A DNA stretch of 29,221 bases, from assembly GCA_027603945.1 (NCBI GenBank), contig JADIIU010000148.1, positions 1 through 29,221 of the forward strand, in the 5' to 3' direction. Of the stretch, positions 7,736 to 20,223 are shown piece after piece. How positions within the stretch are numbered: position 1 is the stretch's first letter; every line of letters begins with the position of its first letter. The notes below the pieces were generated by a model. It was not told the DNA's origin, did not search any database, and saw only the letters and a program-made list of their open reading frames with translations. Made by a program: the position numbers and the translations under genes. Source of the DNA: Terramyces sp. JEL0728 (lineage: Eukaryota; Chytridiomycota; Chytridiomycetes; Rhizophydiales; Terramycetaceae).

Positions 7736-10157
7736 ATGCAAGAAGAGCAGCCGCTAATTAGAAAAAAGGCATCGCATTTAAGAATGTAAATATCCACTAA
7801 ACTAGATCTGATGAACATCGCCAAACTTGGTCTCCAGACTCTCCAAACTTTGCAATCAACTCGCCAACCTTGTCGGTGATCAATGTCAATAATTGGCCAG
7901 ATAATCAAATAATAAATAAAGCAGAGGAGCATGGACTGCGCTGGAAGTATGACGATTACACCACCATTGACTGGATACATGACACTATAAAAGATCGCAT
8001 ACGGCAGCGGAATTTAAAATCTCTCTTGGGATGGAAGAATAAGCCGCTACAGCTATACGATGCTGCTCAAGCCTGGTTAGTGCTCACTATAGTTGGTATA
8101 TATCGCTAACCAAAGGAATACTAAGCGGATTTACAGCTTCCCTGTTGGATTTCACCAGCGCATTATTAGAAACTTATCGACACGGATACTGCAGATCAAA
8201 TATATTATCATCCAAAGATTTATGCTGTGCAGGAGAGTTATGCGACTGGGTGTCGTGGCAAGATATTTCGTCCTCCGTATCAATGTCAATATACGTTGGC
8301 AGTGCACTGTTATTTGCTTTAATTGCATTTGGAATCGCTTCGGGAGGACCCTACCACCAAATAAAATTAAACACAATCTTCAGACACGGCTACCTACACT
8401 TGGAAACCCCATCGTCAAACCATTATTACATGTACCATGCAGCTGGATCTGGCATACCAGAAGTCAAAACGATACTTGGAGGGTTTGTTATTAGAGGGTT
8501 CCTGGGAATGCGAACACTGATATTTAAAGTATTTTCACTTATTTTTGTTGTTGCTGCTGGATTAGCAATGGGTGTGCAAGGTCCCCTTGTCCATATAGCC
8601 TGTTCAATTGGAAATGTTACGACAAGGATATTCGAAAAGTACAAGACTAATGACGCCAAAAGGAGAGAGGTTATGTCTGCTGCTTGTGCAGCTGGTGTGT
8701 CTGTCGCTTTTGGTGCTCCTATTGGCGGTGTACTATTCTCTCTGGAAGAAACGTCCTATTATTTCCCCCCAAAAACAATGTGGAGAGCTTTTTATTGCGC
8801 GCTGATTGCAGCAGTGACGCTAAAAATGATTAATCCGCTAGGGACCGGCAAATTGGTAATGTTTCAAGTTACCTATAATACAGATTGGAATGCGATTGAA
8901 TTGATACCATTTTTCTTACTTGGGATACTTGGTGGGCTGTTTGGTGCATTATTTATTGGAGCCACAACTGCAATTGCCAGATTAAAGCACAGACTGCCGA
9001 GTTTCACACCATTAATGCAAGTTATTGCTATTGCGATAATAACCAGCTGTGCTAGCTATCCATTCGAACTTACAAACCAAGGAAATATCAACTACGTCAC
9101 CGAGTTGTTTAGCGAATGCTTACCAGACTCTAAATCTGGACTATGTAGACATGACAATTATCTGGACCTATTACTGGAACTATCTTATTCTTTGGTTGTA
9201 AAACTGGGGCTAATGATTATTACTTTTGGCATCAGAGTTCCTGGTGGAATTTTCATTCCATCCATGGCTGTTGGAGCTTCGATGGGCAGAATTATCGGGA
9301 CTTTATTCCAACTACTTTTAAAGTATTTTATTCTAATGTAGCTATTTGCCTATGTTTGATAAACCGATTAATGTTATTCCTGGTGTGTATGCTCTAGTTG
9401 GTGCGGCAGCAGCTCTATCGGGTGTAACTAGAATGACAGTTTCACTAGCAGTAATCATGTTTGAGCTTACTGGTGCACTCACATATGTTTTACCACTTAT
9501 GACTTCCATAATGGCAGCAAAATGGGTAGCAGATGCATTCGGAAGGGATTCGATTTACGATCACCTTATACACGAAAAAGGGTACCCATACTTGAATCAT
9601 AAACGCAATAATTTCACCAAACTCGCCCTGGCGCAAGATTTGATGGAGACGAATGTCGATACACTTGATACAGATTCTATTTATCGTGTAAGTGACATTC
9701 AATCAAAACTTTTGCATTTAGGTAATTCTTTATTAACCAGACATGGTTCATCCTTCGTTTGACGGCGGGTTCCCAGTAGTCAAATCTGGGTATGTGCTTT
9801 CTGGATATATTTCACAGACAGATCTCTCCCACGCACTTAGTCTGATCGATACAACACTAGACTATAACCAATGTATAGTATTTCACAATCTCGCATTCCA
9901 TAACACAGCTACTCCATCTCAATCGCCCCTGATCCAGTCAACTAGCCCAATCTGCGATTTATCGCACTGGGTCGACAAAGTACTTTTTTGTTAATTAGGC
10001 ACCACTGGCGGTATCTGCATCGGCCTCATGTGAATTGGTTATAGAAATGTTTGTAAAGCTGGGAATACGGACCTTATTGGTGGTAAGGGATGGTGTGTTT
10101 GTTGGTATTATTCACAAGAAGCGGCTGCTTTCATTCATTCACAAATCTCAAGAGTAA
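7736..10157 (+). CDS. CLC-family chloride channel/transporter with two CBS domains (Gef1/ClC-3-5-7 type)
   Basis: Six exons: 7736-7785, 7806-8095, 8116-9322, 9342-9721, 9741-9979 and 9999-10157, giving 774 aa. Introns are 20, 20, 19, 19 and 19 nt. The N-terminal cytoplasmic [12 protein letters not shown] segment resembles the eukaryotic endosomal group. Pore motifs: GSGIPE (about 224-229), GVQGPLVH (about 266-273), [15 protein letters not shown] (about 317-331) and GGIFIPS. CBS1 is split across exons 4-5 and CBS2 is in exon 6 ([18 protein letters not shown]). Family members move Cl- into acidic organelles or the Golgi. The gating glutamate of GxEGP is Gln (codon CAA, 8577-8579, residue about 268), while the proton-glutamate region FSLEE is kept. 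A strict 2Cl-/H+ exchanger is therefore doubtful. Confidence 0.96.
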
Positions 10158-10284
10158 CTAATTTTGTTTCAATAATTATATCCTGAATTGTATCACGTTT
10201 ACATCTTCCCAGCACATAAATCTCTCGAGTCTAAACAAACAAAACTTGATTTATAATTAAACTTTAACTTTAATCCTAACTTGA

Positions 10285-12452
10285 CTAACTTGTTTGCATA
10301 TTCTCAACAATCAACTCCAATGATCCTTCATAGTGATGCGGCGAACTATATTAATAGAAAGTCACTGGTCGGTAAACATTGAAGTGGAAAACACAATCTC
10401 TGAAAACGCAATTTCAACATCGTCGACTTCAAAAAGACTTAACGTGGTGGACGGCTTGGAATTCTTTACCAACTGGTCGTGATTCGCATTGATCCAATAC
10501 ACTCTTCCGGGGGGATACAATTTATCGGCTTTCATATCTGCATTAATATATTTTACCTGCCCGAAGGGTTTTTAGTAGAGCCCAGTACCATAGCTCATCT
10601 CGCTGAGCAGCTCCTGTCTCGTGCTCCTTGAATATTCCAAGTACTTTACCAATAACGCCTTCAGCCATTCCTTCTTCGTGACACAGACTAACTGTAATAT
10701 TCCTAAAATCACGTACAAGTCCAAGCGACAAACAAGGAACTATATCGTGGCGATATACAAACGTAGTCATTAGTTTTTTAAAGTTTCTCGATAGGTCGGC
10801 AGACATTATTGCGGGACAAGCATAAAGGAACGAGTGGATCGGACGCTCGGGAAAGCCTTTGCTAGTATCTGTCAAGAACGTTAGAGTCCCATCTTCATTT
10901 TCAATCTTTTTTGACCACAGTAAAGTCAAAAGTGCTGCACAACCCGCACCAAGTGAATGTCCAGTCAAAACCAGCGAAAAGTCTGGGTGTTTGGTCAGAG
11001 CTTCAGAAACTGCATCTCTAATTGGACTATTAGATATTTTAATTGCTGATTGGAAGATACCAGAGTGCACATAGCCTTCGATACCTTCGTCGTATTTAAA
11101 GAAGCAGTAATTTGCAGTGATATCAGTGACTAAATCCGACAGTCCCAGTGTTCCACGCAAAGATACAATTACAGAACTTGTTGCGTGGTCGACTGCAACG
11201 TAGTGAACTGGTGCATCGATTTTGGGGGGATGTAGAGTTGTCGGCTCGTTGTAAGAAGACGTGATGATGTGTTCAACTGGTATATCTGTGTGATTGGCCA
11301 TTGAATGGTGGTTATGGTGATCCTGAATGTTAAATTGAACTTCTCGCGGCTTCTCTATCCCCATTATTTTCAAAAAATTCGTCCCATAAGCCCCGACAGC
11401 GAATTTAACATACCGCGAGCCCAACTTGATCTGATTGAACGGTTTCAATTTTGTGAGAGGTTCAAATAATTTGGCAGGTATTTCCTCGCTCTTGGTTCGC
11501 AGCCGTTTGAAACTGTCTGTCGATTTTGTTTTTTTGATTTGCTGTTTTGGAGTAAATACTTCAAGCGATTTACGTCTTAGAATTACAGGAGAGTTTAGTG
11601 GATCGGAATTGGAAAACATGTCCTTTGTCTTTACTTGGGCAGCTGGGTCATATCTACAATCAACTGCGACTTACCCTCCGCGTTTGGTTACACTAGTCTG
11701 AAATATAGGATGCAGTTTGACCATCTGTCGCCATCTCTTCTTGTTCATGTACTGCAAACAACAATACGCCTAAACTTAATCTAAATTTACAGTCAAAGCC
11801 TTTGCCATTTGTCCAAGAGCATAGATCTTACCAAACCGCTGGGTCAATCCCAGTGCATCATCGTGCCCTTGCAGTTCCTGCAGAAATATAACAATCATCG
11901 CAGCAAGTGCCTTTGACGTTTCTGTATTACCAAGCAATCCATCAAAAATCTGCACAGTTTCTTCAGCCATTTCCAATGTAAACCGAATTGAAGCAGAGTA
12001 CAAGTGAAAAGTAGACAAGCACAGTAATTCAGCAAGTGAGAAGGACATATTTATCATATACACTGAAGTATTTGTGTAATTGTCCAGGATATTGTAGAAT
12101 GATAGTTCCTTTTCTTTGCCTATCATGTGGTGTAATGATCTAGCTGACGATACAGCGGATACCAGTGTCCGTCTACCCAAACCCAATGTTGTTGCGGTAG
12201 AGAATTTTAGAGATTCAAATATAGTGTCTGCTGTTAACGAATATTACCGACTGCTATCGAAGCGAAGCGTAGGGATACTCTAGATGCCATGGATAGTGAA
12301 GAGATGATTGAAGCCAGGTAATGAGGGAGAAGTGGTGAATGATCAACGTATTCCATAATTTTGTTGTCTAGGAATGTGAATCCTATTGGCGGTTCTATAT
12401 CTTCAAGTATTATATCCTGATCTTCAGAGGTTTCAGAGGTTTCACCTAGCAT
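10285..12452 (-). CDS. Class-3 lipase, fungal diacylglycerol-lipase-like
   Basis: Six exons: 12452-12248, 12227-11791, 11769-11675, 11653-10557, 10537-10366 and 10345-10285, giving 688 aa. Introns are 20, 21, 21, 19 and 20 nt. The N-terminal ~240 residues form the helical region of fungal class-3 lipases (SPLLPHYLASIISSLS, TTLGLGRRTLVSAVSSAR, NTETSKALAAMI). The alpha/beta hydrolase domain has the nucleophile elbow GHSLGAG (Ser about 479), RHDIVPCLSLG for the Asp (about 549) and DHSPHHYEGSL for the His (about 669, codon split by the last intron). A glycerolipid hydrolase is expected, probably sn-1 acting on diacylglycerol, membrane-associated; the substrate is inferred. The start ATG at 12452 is the first in the open frame. 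Intron 1 has a CAGCAG acceptor. Confidence 0.92.
12228..12247 (-). other. 20-nt intron with tandem NAGNAG acceptor (lipase gene)
   Basis: Minus-strand sequence ends GTTAACAGCAG. Splicing to the first AG would make a 17-nt intron and add one residue (Ala-Asp instead of Asp) without changing frame. Confidence 0.75.
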
Positions 12453-12725
12453 AGGTAAACTTTTTTCAGGAGCGCTGATCTATCGTTCGTGTTTGGCATA
12501 TGTCAAGGGCTCTTGTGATTACAGTCACTAATTGTTACCAGTTGCCCTGGTATCTGTTTTAGGTGTGATCTAGAATATAGGCGATGTGCAAATATATGCT
12601 GTGCACCAGGCACTTGTTTTCTAGCGGAGCCATTTTTACTCAAGCAGATATATTTCAATATATTCAAATATATATTGCTATTCACATAATTATCTTGGTC
12701 TTCAAATTTTCACTTTACCACAGAA

Positions 12726-15700
12726 ATGCAAAATGATCTGAAATTACAAATTCAGGAATCAGTAAGTTTGTATTTTACAACAAATGAAATCAATCACCTG
12801 AAATCTCTATCTACAGAACCGAATTTTAATGAGTTAATTGTCGATTACATTTTACTGCTGGACATGACAATTCAGGACAAGCAGCCACTTGTTGGCCTCA
12901 TCAAACAGTTGGAAATCCCCTCCGAATTACTGCTGTGTACTCTAGATACCGACCTGCTAGTTGAAATAGGGCTAATCGACGATGCGAAATTCGTAGATAG
13001 GAAAATCATCAGAGCAAATACAAACCTTTTGTACAAACAAACAAGATACAACTTACTGCGGGAAGAGAGTGAAGGCTATTCGAAACTTGTTGTACTTGTC
13101 ATCGAAGGGCTGGTTTTACCTGTGGATGTGTATTTTAATAGGGATGAGAAGAATTTCATGGAGCTGCGAAGCAAGGATTTGCAAAAGACACATCAGATCG
13201 TAGAGAATATCAGGAAATTGATTGGTTACTTTGATTTGGACCCCAACAGAGTGCTGGATATTTTATTGGATTTGTTTATTGCGAATTTCTTGGATTACTG
13301 GGATTACTTTTTATTGTTGTTCCAAGGGCTGGTCAAAACACAAAACAACCTCGGCCAATTACTAGGATTCAAGTACCAATCATACCAGGAAGCACCGGTG
13401 CAATTATACTATGTCTCGGCAATACTTATCAAGCACTCTCTGTTAAAGATTGAAGATTTGTATCCATTCTTGAACGAGAAACCCTATGACCAATATAAAA
13501 AAGAGTTGAAAGAGCAAGCTAGGAACGCCGGCAGGTTTGTCAGGGTTGTTATGGGTGAATTAGGAGCAGTTGAGCAAACACAAGAAAAGCAAGGGAAGAG
13601 TAGGAATTGCCAAAAGAGCGGGTTGTTGGAGTGTGCACTTGCAATCGGTATCTGAAGATTTATTGTAGGCGATTTACAAACCTCCTTGAAATTGCTGAGC
13701 AAAGCCAAATTTATCGATAAGGATATTGGATACAATATTTGTCGAATAATTCATTTACTAGTGGATCAATTTGATACGAGAATATTCAAGCCTAAATCAA
13801 AGGATTTGAGTTTATTCTGTCCGCCAGTATCTTCGTACCAAACTAGTTGCGGTTTAAGCACAAGAGTCTATACGGGCAAGAAACATTATCCGTCACTCTT
13901 CAGGTAGTTGGAGTTAATGTAGATTCTTTTATCCTTGGAAAGACGCTTTAATCAAAGAGTTGGATATTAGGGATAGTGCAGAAACAAAGGACGAGGTGTT
14001 GAAGGTTTTGAATCAAATCAATGGGTTGTTGAACCATGCCAGTGTCTATTTATCTTCTGATAATCTGCTATTAGGAAAACTGGTTCGATTTGGTACTAGC
14101 ACAACTAATCAAGGCAAACATTTGCTCAAAACGGAGCTTGAACAAGAATGCAAACAGCTGCTTTCAGAGTATATCCTACCTTCGGTTTCCATGACCCAAA
14201 CCAATCCAAATATATCAAACGAAATATGGAAAATCATGAAGCAATTCGATTACAAAGTCAGATATGCATTGTATGGCGAATGGCGACATATCACATATTC
14301 GAGAATCGATGTTTTACAAATAGCTAGTTCTGGTAACCGAAAAGACATTCAATACATCATGAACAGGCTCAGTAAAGAAAATGTAAAGTTAAATGGAAGA
14401 CAAATAGGCAAAATCGTGCATTCGAACCCCACACTTACCTTTTCGTATATTATCAACATGATTGAATCTTATGACAATATGATTCCGTTTGTGGTTGAGG
14501 CTACACGGTACTTGACTGATCTTGATTTGGATATCTTGTGCTTTTCGCTACTGGAATCAGTATCAAAACCCAAAGAAAAGATTGAACCAAATGGAACGAC
14601 TATTGAAAAATGGCTGAAATCATTATCAACATTTTCTGGAACACTGTTCAAGAAACACTCTATTGATTTACAAGGGTTAATACAGTATATCTGCAATCAA
14701 TTGGCGAATAACCAAATTTATGACCTGATTATTTTACAAGATTTGCTCACTCAGATGGGCGGAACTAGTTTGCCGGAAGAAGCAACTGCAGTCCAAATCG
14801 AATCGTTGGCTGGAGGAGAATTGCTGCGCAAAGAAGGATACTTGAACAACCAAAAATCACTCAAAAAAACCAGCACAAGACTCATGAAACATTTGAAAGC
14901 AAATATGATGAAGCTAGGTATTTTAATTGCACAGCAGCAACAGCAAATAATTTACCGTCAAAAGGATGAATTTGATTTGCCAAGCTTAAAAATCCTCGGA
15001 TGGCTAAACGACTTGTGTCTCAAGTCATTCCTCCAATACTTTGAATTTGTGTTTGACAATTGTAGCGAGTACCCTACATTTGAGTATTTGGTCGAGCGGA
15101 TTAGTATACCATTTGCTTTTCATATATATCGGCAAAAGATTATTGTTGAGATGCAGGGACGGGAAACTAGAGAGGAAGTTGATGATAGGAAGGAGGTTGA
15201 AGAGGAAGAGGAAGAGATGCAGGTTGATGAACTTGAAGAGGGGAAAGATGAAGAAAACAGAGAAGATGTGAAAGCAGAAACGGTGGAAGTGAAAGAGACT
15301 GAAGAAATGCAAGTTGATGAAGATGAAAAGACTGAACAGTTGGATGAAAAATCAAGTGCAATTGAAGATGATATGCAGGTTGATATTGAAATACATCCCG
15401 TACTCCAAACTCTTTCCAATCAAATCCTCCAACTAAACTTGGCGCAGCCGGAATATGTAGATTTCTACTCTAATTTCTGGTGCTTGTCTTTATCAGACAT
15501 CCTAGTACCAACAAAGCGATATGAAATTCAAATGAAGAAACACAAACAAGTGCTCGCAGACTTGGAAAAAGCCAAGAACGATTCAAAGAACCGCAAAGAA
15601 AAGGAACGTGTGCTTTCCATACAGCTACAAATAGTTAAAGAGTTCAATACGCAAAAACACTTTCATAAGAAAACAATGGAGCGATTGAAACTTGCCAAGT

Positions 15701-18700
15701 CTGGTTGGTTTAAGGAAGAAAGGACTCAAGTGCCAGAGTATATTCTCGAACAAGTATTTGAAAGGTGCAACATATCACCGGCGGATGCAATCTTTGGAGC
15801 CCAGTACATCAAACTATTGCACACCCTAGGGACCGAAAACCTGTCTACACTTTTGATTTACGACAAAATCCTGGACGGCGGCAGTATGCATTCCATCTTA
15901 TTTTCGCTAACAGAATTTGAAGCCAAGAACTACGGACTGTTTTTGTCTTCTATATTGGAAACTTTGACGAGATGGTATAAGGATGAAGCAGTTTATGATT
16001 CAGTCACCAAAGATGTACCTGGATTCAAGAAGGATGTTGATGAAATATTGCCATTTAGTGAATTCAAGCAGCTGATGATAAACTGGCACTTGCAGCTCCG
16101 CCAGTGTTTCCTTGAATGTCTCAAATCTGGCGAGTATATGCAAATGCGGAACTCTATTATTGTTCTGGACAAGATAAATGATTTCTACCCTACAATTGAT
16201 TTTGTCGGTCAGCAAATTGAAGTATCCATAATGAAAATCGAACAAAACGAAGTTAGAGGCGATATGAAGCAGTTAGCACGGTCGTACTATGCAAAAATTC
16301 AACACTCGAAAAAACAATGGAAGCCGATTGAATGTGTGGACCTTGAGCCTACAATTCAGTTCGCTGGACAGAAGATTGCTTTTAAACAGCTGCAAATTGA
16401 TGAGAACGATCGAATGCAAAAAGTTGAACCTCTTGCGTGGGCCAAACCTGCTGAAGAGAAAAGCAAAGTAAGAGAGTGGGATCGGGATAAGGATTGGGAT
16501 CGTAAGGTAGGTTTGGGTTAATGTAGGAGCGACGCCGTGATGATCGTGATAGAGATAGGGGTTTGAGAGAGTCAAAAGACAGCCGTGTTCCAAATAGAGA
16601 CAATAAGGATGCAAGTAGGGACACCAAAGATACAAGTGAAACTAAAGATATGAACGCTGAAAAGGGAGCAAATTCTGAAGATAAGCATACGCAGGAAGAT
16701 GTATCAAAACGAATATTCACAATTAAATCCGACAAGGATGTTGTTATTACAATCGAGAAGCCTGGGATGGAAGTAGGTGAGCTTGATGAAGGAGAAATCG
16801 ACGAAAAGAATGATGCAGATGTGTCTCAATGGTCGGACAAAGAAAAAGAGGATGCCATGCCTGAAGTAGCTAAAGAAGCCAAACCCGAAAAACAAGAGGT
16901 CAATAAGCAGCCCACTTCTGTTGATAAAACCTCTACCAAACCGCGAAATGATAGGAATGTGGACCGGCCAACACCAAATCAAACGGATAGGGATAGGAAT
17001 GATAGAGACCGAAGATTAAGTGATCGTGACCGACGAAATGATAAGAATTACCCGATTGATCGACTTGAACGTGACAGAACTAATGACAGGAACTGGAATG
17101 AAAAAAACGAACGGCTAGATAGAGATCGTGATGGTAAAACAGACCGCAATTCTTTCGGAAATGACCGACCAGATAGGGGTACTCGCAATTCATTTGGTAA
17201 CGACAGAAATCCAACTGCAAATGACCGAACCAATTATGGAAATGATCGACAAGGTGAGCGCGATCGAAACGACAGAAATACATACGGAAATGACAGGAAT
17301 AGAGATCGAAATGACCAATTTTCAAATGAAAGATTACCAGATAGAAATGATGCCAGAAGAAATGAGTACAATCGTCCCCGTCCAACTGACAGATCTTACA
17401 AGGAAGATAATGATCATGGAAAGGACAATGATCGCAATTACCGAAACAAAGAGCGCATCTCTGGAGAGGAGCGCAATAGGGATTCAGACCGCGCCAGAGT
17501 TTCAATTGAGCATAAAGCAGTATCCCCCAGAGTAGCGGAGCAAGATAGGTTTGCGGAGGGTAGAAATCGACAGGGAGCTGAAGCCAGTCCAGAGACAAGA
17601 GTTTCGGCGGATTCTCCGTCAAAAACACCCATTTCTCATGAAACCAAGCCAGACACTGAGCCATCTCCCACTAAGCCAATAGTTCCTGAAGACGTACTAC
17701 GCAAAATATCGCTGGTGAAATCTCAAATTGAAAAATCTGCAGGGCTGGACAAAGAACAAGTGCTCAAACAGAAAATTGAGCTCGAAAAGAAGAATAGAGA
17801 GCTAAAACGACAGGAAGATAGTAAAAGTATTCCTGTGCCTGCAGATATCCCCAAAAATGAGGCTAGCCACTCTGAAAATGCCAAAGATCGGCAATCTTAT
17901 CCTCCCGTGGAACTGCAAGGTTCACTATCGTCGGAAAAGGACCGAGGTGGACAAAGGGAACCTATTGCAACCCAAAGCGCAGTTACAGCTGAAAAGGATA
18001 TTAGAAATACTGACGAGCGCGGAAGGATGAATCAAACTATTGAAAAAGAAAGGTCGCAGCGCCATCCTCAACAACCAGAAAGGCAAGCTGCTGCCACTGT
18101 TCCACCAAGCTCCAACCTTGTTGATTCCCGTGCATCTAATGTTAAAGAGTCCCCAAAGCAAAGTTTTGAAAACGAACCTGTCAAGGAGCAGGCAGCAGAC
18201 AAGACCCCACCGTCATTGCAGGAAGATATCCCAAAAGCTCAAAGATCCCCCCTTCCTGAACGACAAAAATCTTCAGAATATGTTGGTGCAGATCAAGTGC
18301 AAGTGGAATCAAAGACCGAACACAAGTATGAGCGTCCAAAATTCAATCGAACTACTTCTCTCGATAGCAGCAAGGATGAGCCAATTAACGATACCTCTAG
18401 CCAAGACAAAGACAGGAATCAAGCAGCAACCAATCAGCCAAACGAACCAGCAAATAGACCACGTCAAGAAAATAGGGATAAAAGAAATGATAATCGCGAT
18501 CGATTGCCGAGAAGAGACTTCCAGCGTGATGGCCGGATGAGGGATAGCAGAGATCGCGACATTAGGGACAATCGAGATAGATTCCAAAGCAACTACCCAG
18601 ACCACCGCAACGAACGATTTGACCGAAACGACAGACCGAATGATCGCAATGACAGAAGATTTAATCGAAATGATAGATACCAAGTAAAATATTTTAATGA

Positions 18701-18775
18701 TAGGACAATAAGAGAGCTAGTGACGGCAATTCAAATCAAGATCCAAAGAGATTCAAGTATAGCAACAGACAATAA
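12726..18775 (+). CDS. THO2: THO complex subunit THO2 (THOC2)
   Basis: Exons 12726-13647, 13669-13903, 13923-16506, 16527-18683 and 18704-18775, giving 1,989 aa. Introns are 21, 19, 20 and 20 nt. THO2 is the scaffold of THO/TREX, which couples transcription to mRNP packaging and export. Hallmarks: YNLLREESEGYSKL, GYFDLDPNRVLDILLD, FFYPWKDALIKELDIRD, DYKVRYALYGEWRHITY, and a late Tho2 block (LTRWYKDEAVYDSV, HLQLRQCFLECLKSGEYMQM, NDFYPTIDF). About 40 residues separate the first two motifs, more than I recall in animal THOC2. A Glu-rich insert at about 15170-15390 carries three MQVD motifs. From residue about 1230 the ~760-residue tail is disordered and Arg/Asp/Asn-rich (NDRDRRLSDRDRR). The last 23 residues are a separate exon. 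AATAAA overlaps the stop. Confidence 0.94.
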
Positions 18776-18776
18776 A
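18771..18776 (+). terminator. Poly(A) signal AATAAA overlapping the THO2 stop codon
   Basis: The TAA stop (18773-18775) lies inside the hexamer. Confidence 0.45.
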
Positions 18777-18934
18777 TTTTCAATCTATTTTATTCTCCAT
18801 GTCGTTTCAGTATCTGGCGGTGATAATAGTGCAGCAATTTCAATATTTTCTGCCCAACTTATAGAATCCTTATAGAAATGTATTTCCAAAAAACATATTT
18901 ATATTTACCACTTTAAAACAGAACCCCGCTATTA

Positions 18935-19937
18935 CTAGCGCTTCTTTCTCCTTTTACGCTCAAAGAATTCCAAAATGTCCTTTTGCTCTACAACCTTGTC
19001 ACCACCCTTAAATTTTTCCAAAAATGTTAGTAGATCGCGTTTCAGGCCATTGTACGCAATCACCCCATCGATGGCTCGTTTCCTATCAATATGATTCAGT
19101 TTTTCCATTCCCAGGTCTACGCTTGATTTGTCGACTTGATTATCAAGTATGGGTTCCACTGATTGCTCTATTTCAAGGATAAATGGAATATCCGTGTAGT
19201 ATCCCATGCACTATGTCAGTACAATGCTACCTTTGCACATCTACAAAAGGCACTTCTGAAATCCTCTTTGCAGAATATACCTTTGGTCGATAAACTTTGC
19301 TTTTCATTTGGCAGTCCGCATTGATTTGTATCTAAACCAGTCTTTGGGGGAGAGATATATCCATTTTGATCAGCATAGCAGTGCAAAAAATCATGCTTAT
19401 CAACACATCCACTGCAGATATATTCGTTAAATTCCTGGTCTGGCATTCCAATGCATCTTTCGTGAAACCAGTCTTCGCAAACCAAACATTGCTGCATCAC
19501 ATCCTCCTCCTTTTCGGCATCGTACATTTGCTTGCAGTAGCAATTAATTCCATCAAAGTTGTCATTGTACTGGTTCTCGTTCTCTTCTCTTTCCGTGTTA
19601 TCAATCCGGCAAGCTTTATCTGTATTAAATGAGATTACTGATCGTTTTGTTGGTTCCACAATCACATCTGAAATTTCGCTTAAAGAACAGTTCTTGGAAA
19701 TCGTGATCTGTATGACAAGTTACAAAGCAGCCATAGCAAACGCCAACTGGAGAGTCCTTTTCCTTGGCGCATGTTAAACAAGAGTATATTCTTTGCCGAA
19801 TGTAGCCTAAATTAGAACAGATTACCCTTATTGTAAAAGCAGATTGTTGGGTCGAAAGGAAGAACCTCTTGCGCTTCCTTTTCTACGCGGTCCATTTCTT
19901 CGACATATTCCAAAGCGGTTACTACGTCCTTTGCCAT
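18935..19937 (-). CDS. UBR7: UBR7/Mlo2-type UBR-box and PHD-finger protein (putative E3 ligase)
   Basis: Exons 19937-19826, 19806-19639, 19619-19231 and 19210-18935, giving 314 aa. Introns are 19, 19 and 20 nt. The UBR box starts at about residue 35 with CFYNKGYIRQRIYSCLTC, then GVCYGCFVTCHTDHDF and KRNFRCDCGTNK. A PHD-like zinc finger follows (NCYCKQMYDAEKE, QQCLVCEDWFHERCIG, YICSGCVDKHDF), and a C-terminal FCRCAKCMGYY motif spans the last intron. The C-terminal helix ends in a basic run (RKRRKKR), a possible nuclear signal. UBR7 relatives bind histones or N-degron-like substrates; ligase activity is inferred from the family. The UBR box reads correctly only after removing two 19-nt introns. 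Confidence 0.95.
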
Positions 19938-20223
19938 TTCAAGATTTGGAAATTCTGCACTGAAAGTTCAACTTGTCCGAAATCAATGAGCTGCCTGAAA
20001 AATCACATGTAACTATAAGTGAAGGTTTGGTGGAGATTCGTACAAGACCTAAAGTCTCTTCAGCCTTTGCACAAAGTAAGGATTGGGAATGAGACTGGAC
20101 GGTTGAACAACATTAAATCCCTGGCCACATTGGTTAATGGAAATATACAACGTGCAGATTTTAATATTCAGCTGTGTTCAACCAAAATTTTATCAGTGCA
20201 CAGATCATCTCTTTGCAAAAAAA

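Noticed and set aside
13120..13160. Possible extra intron in THO2 (a 20-nt GT-AG segment ending TTTTAATAG)
   Set aside because: Removing it produces an immediate in-frame stop, while the unspliced frame stays open and continues into conserved THO2 sequence.
15120..15420. Ser/Cys-rich ORFs on the minus strand opposite the THO2 acidic region
   Set aside because: They are antisense shadows of the GAA/GAT-rich coding repeat.
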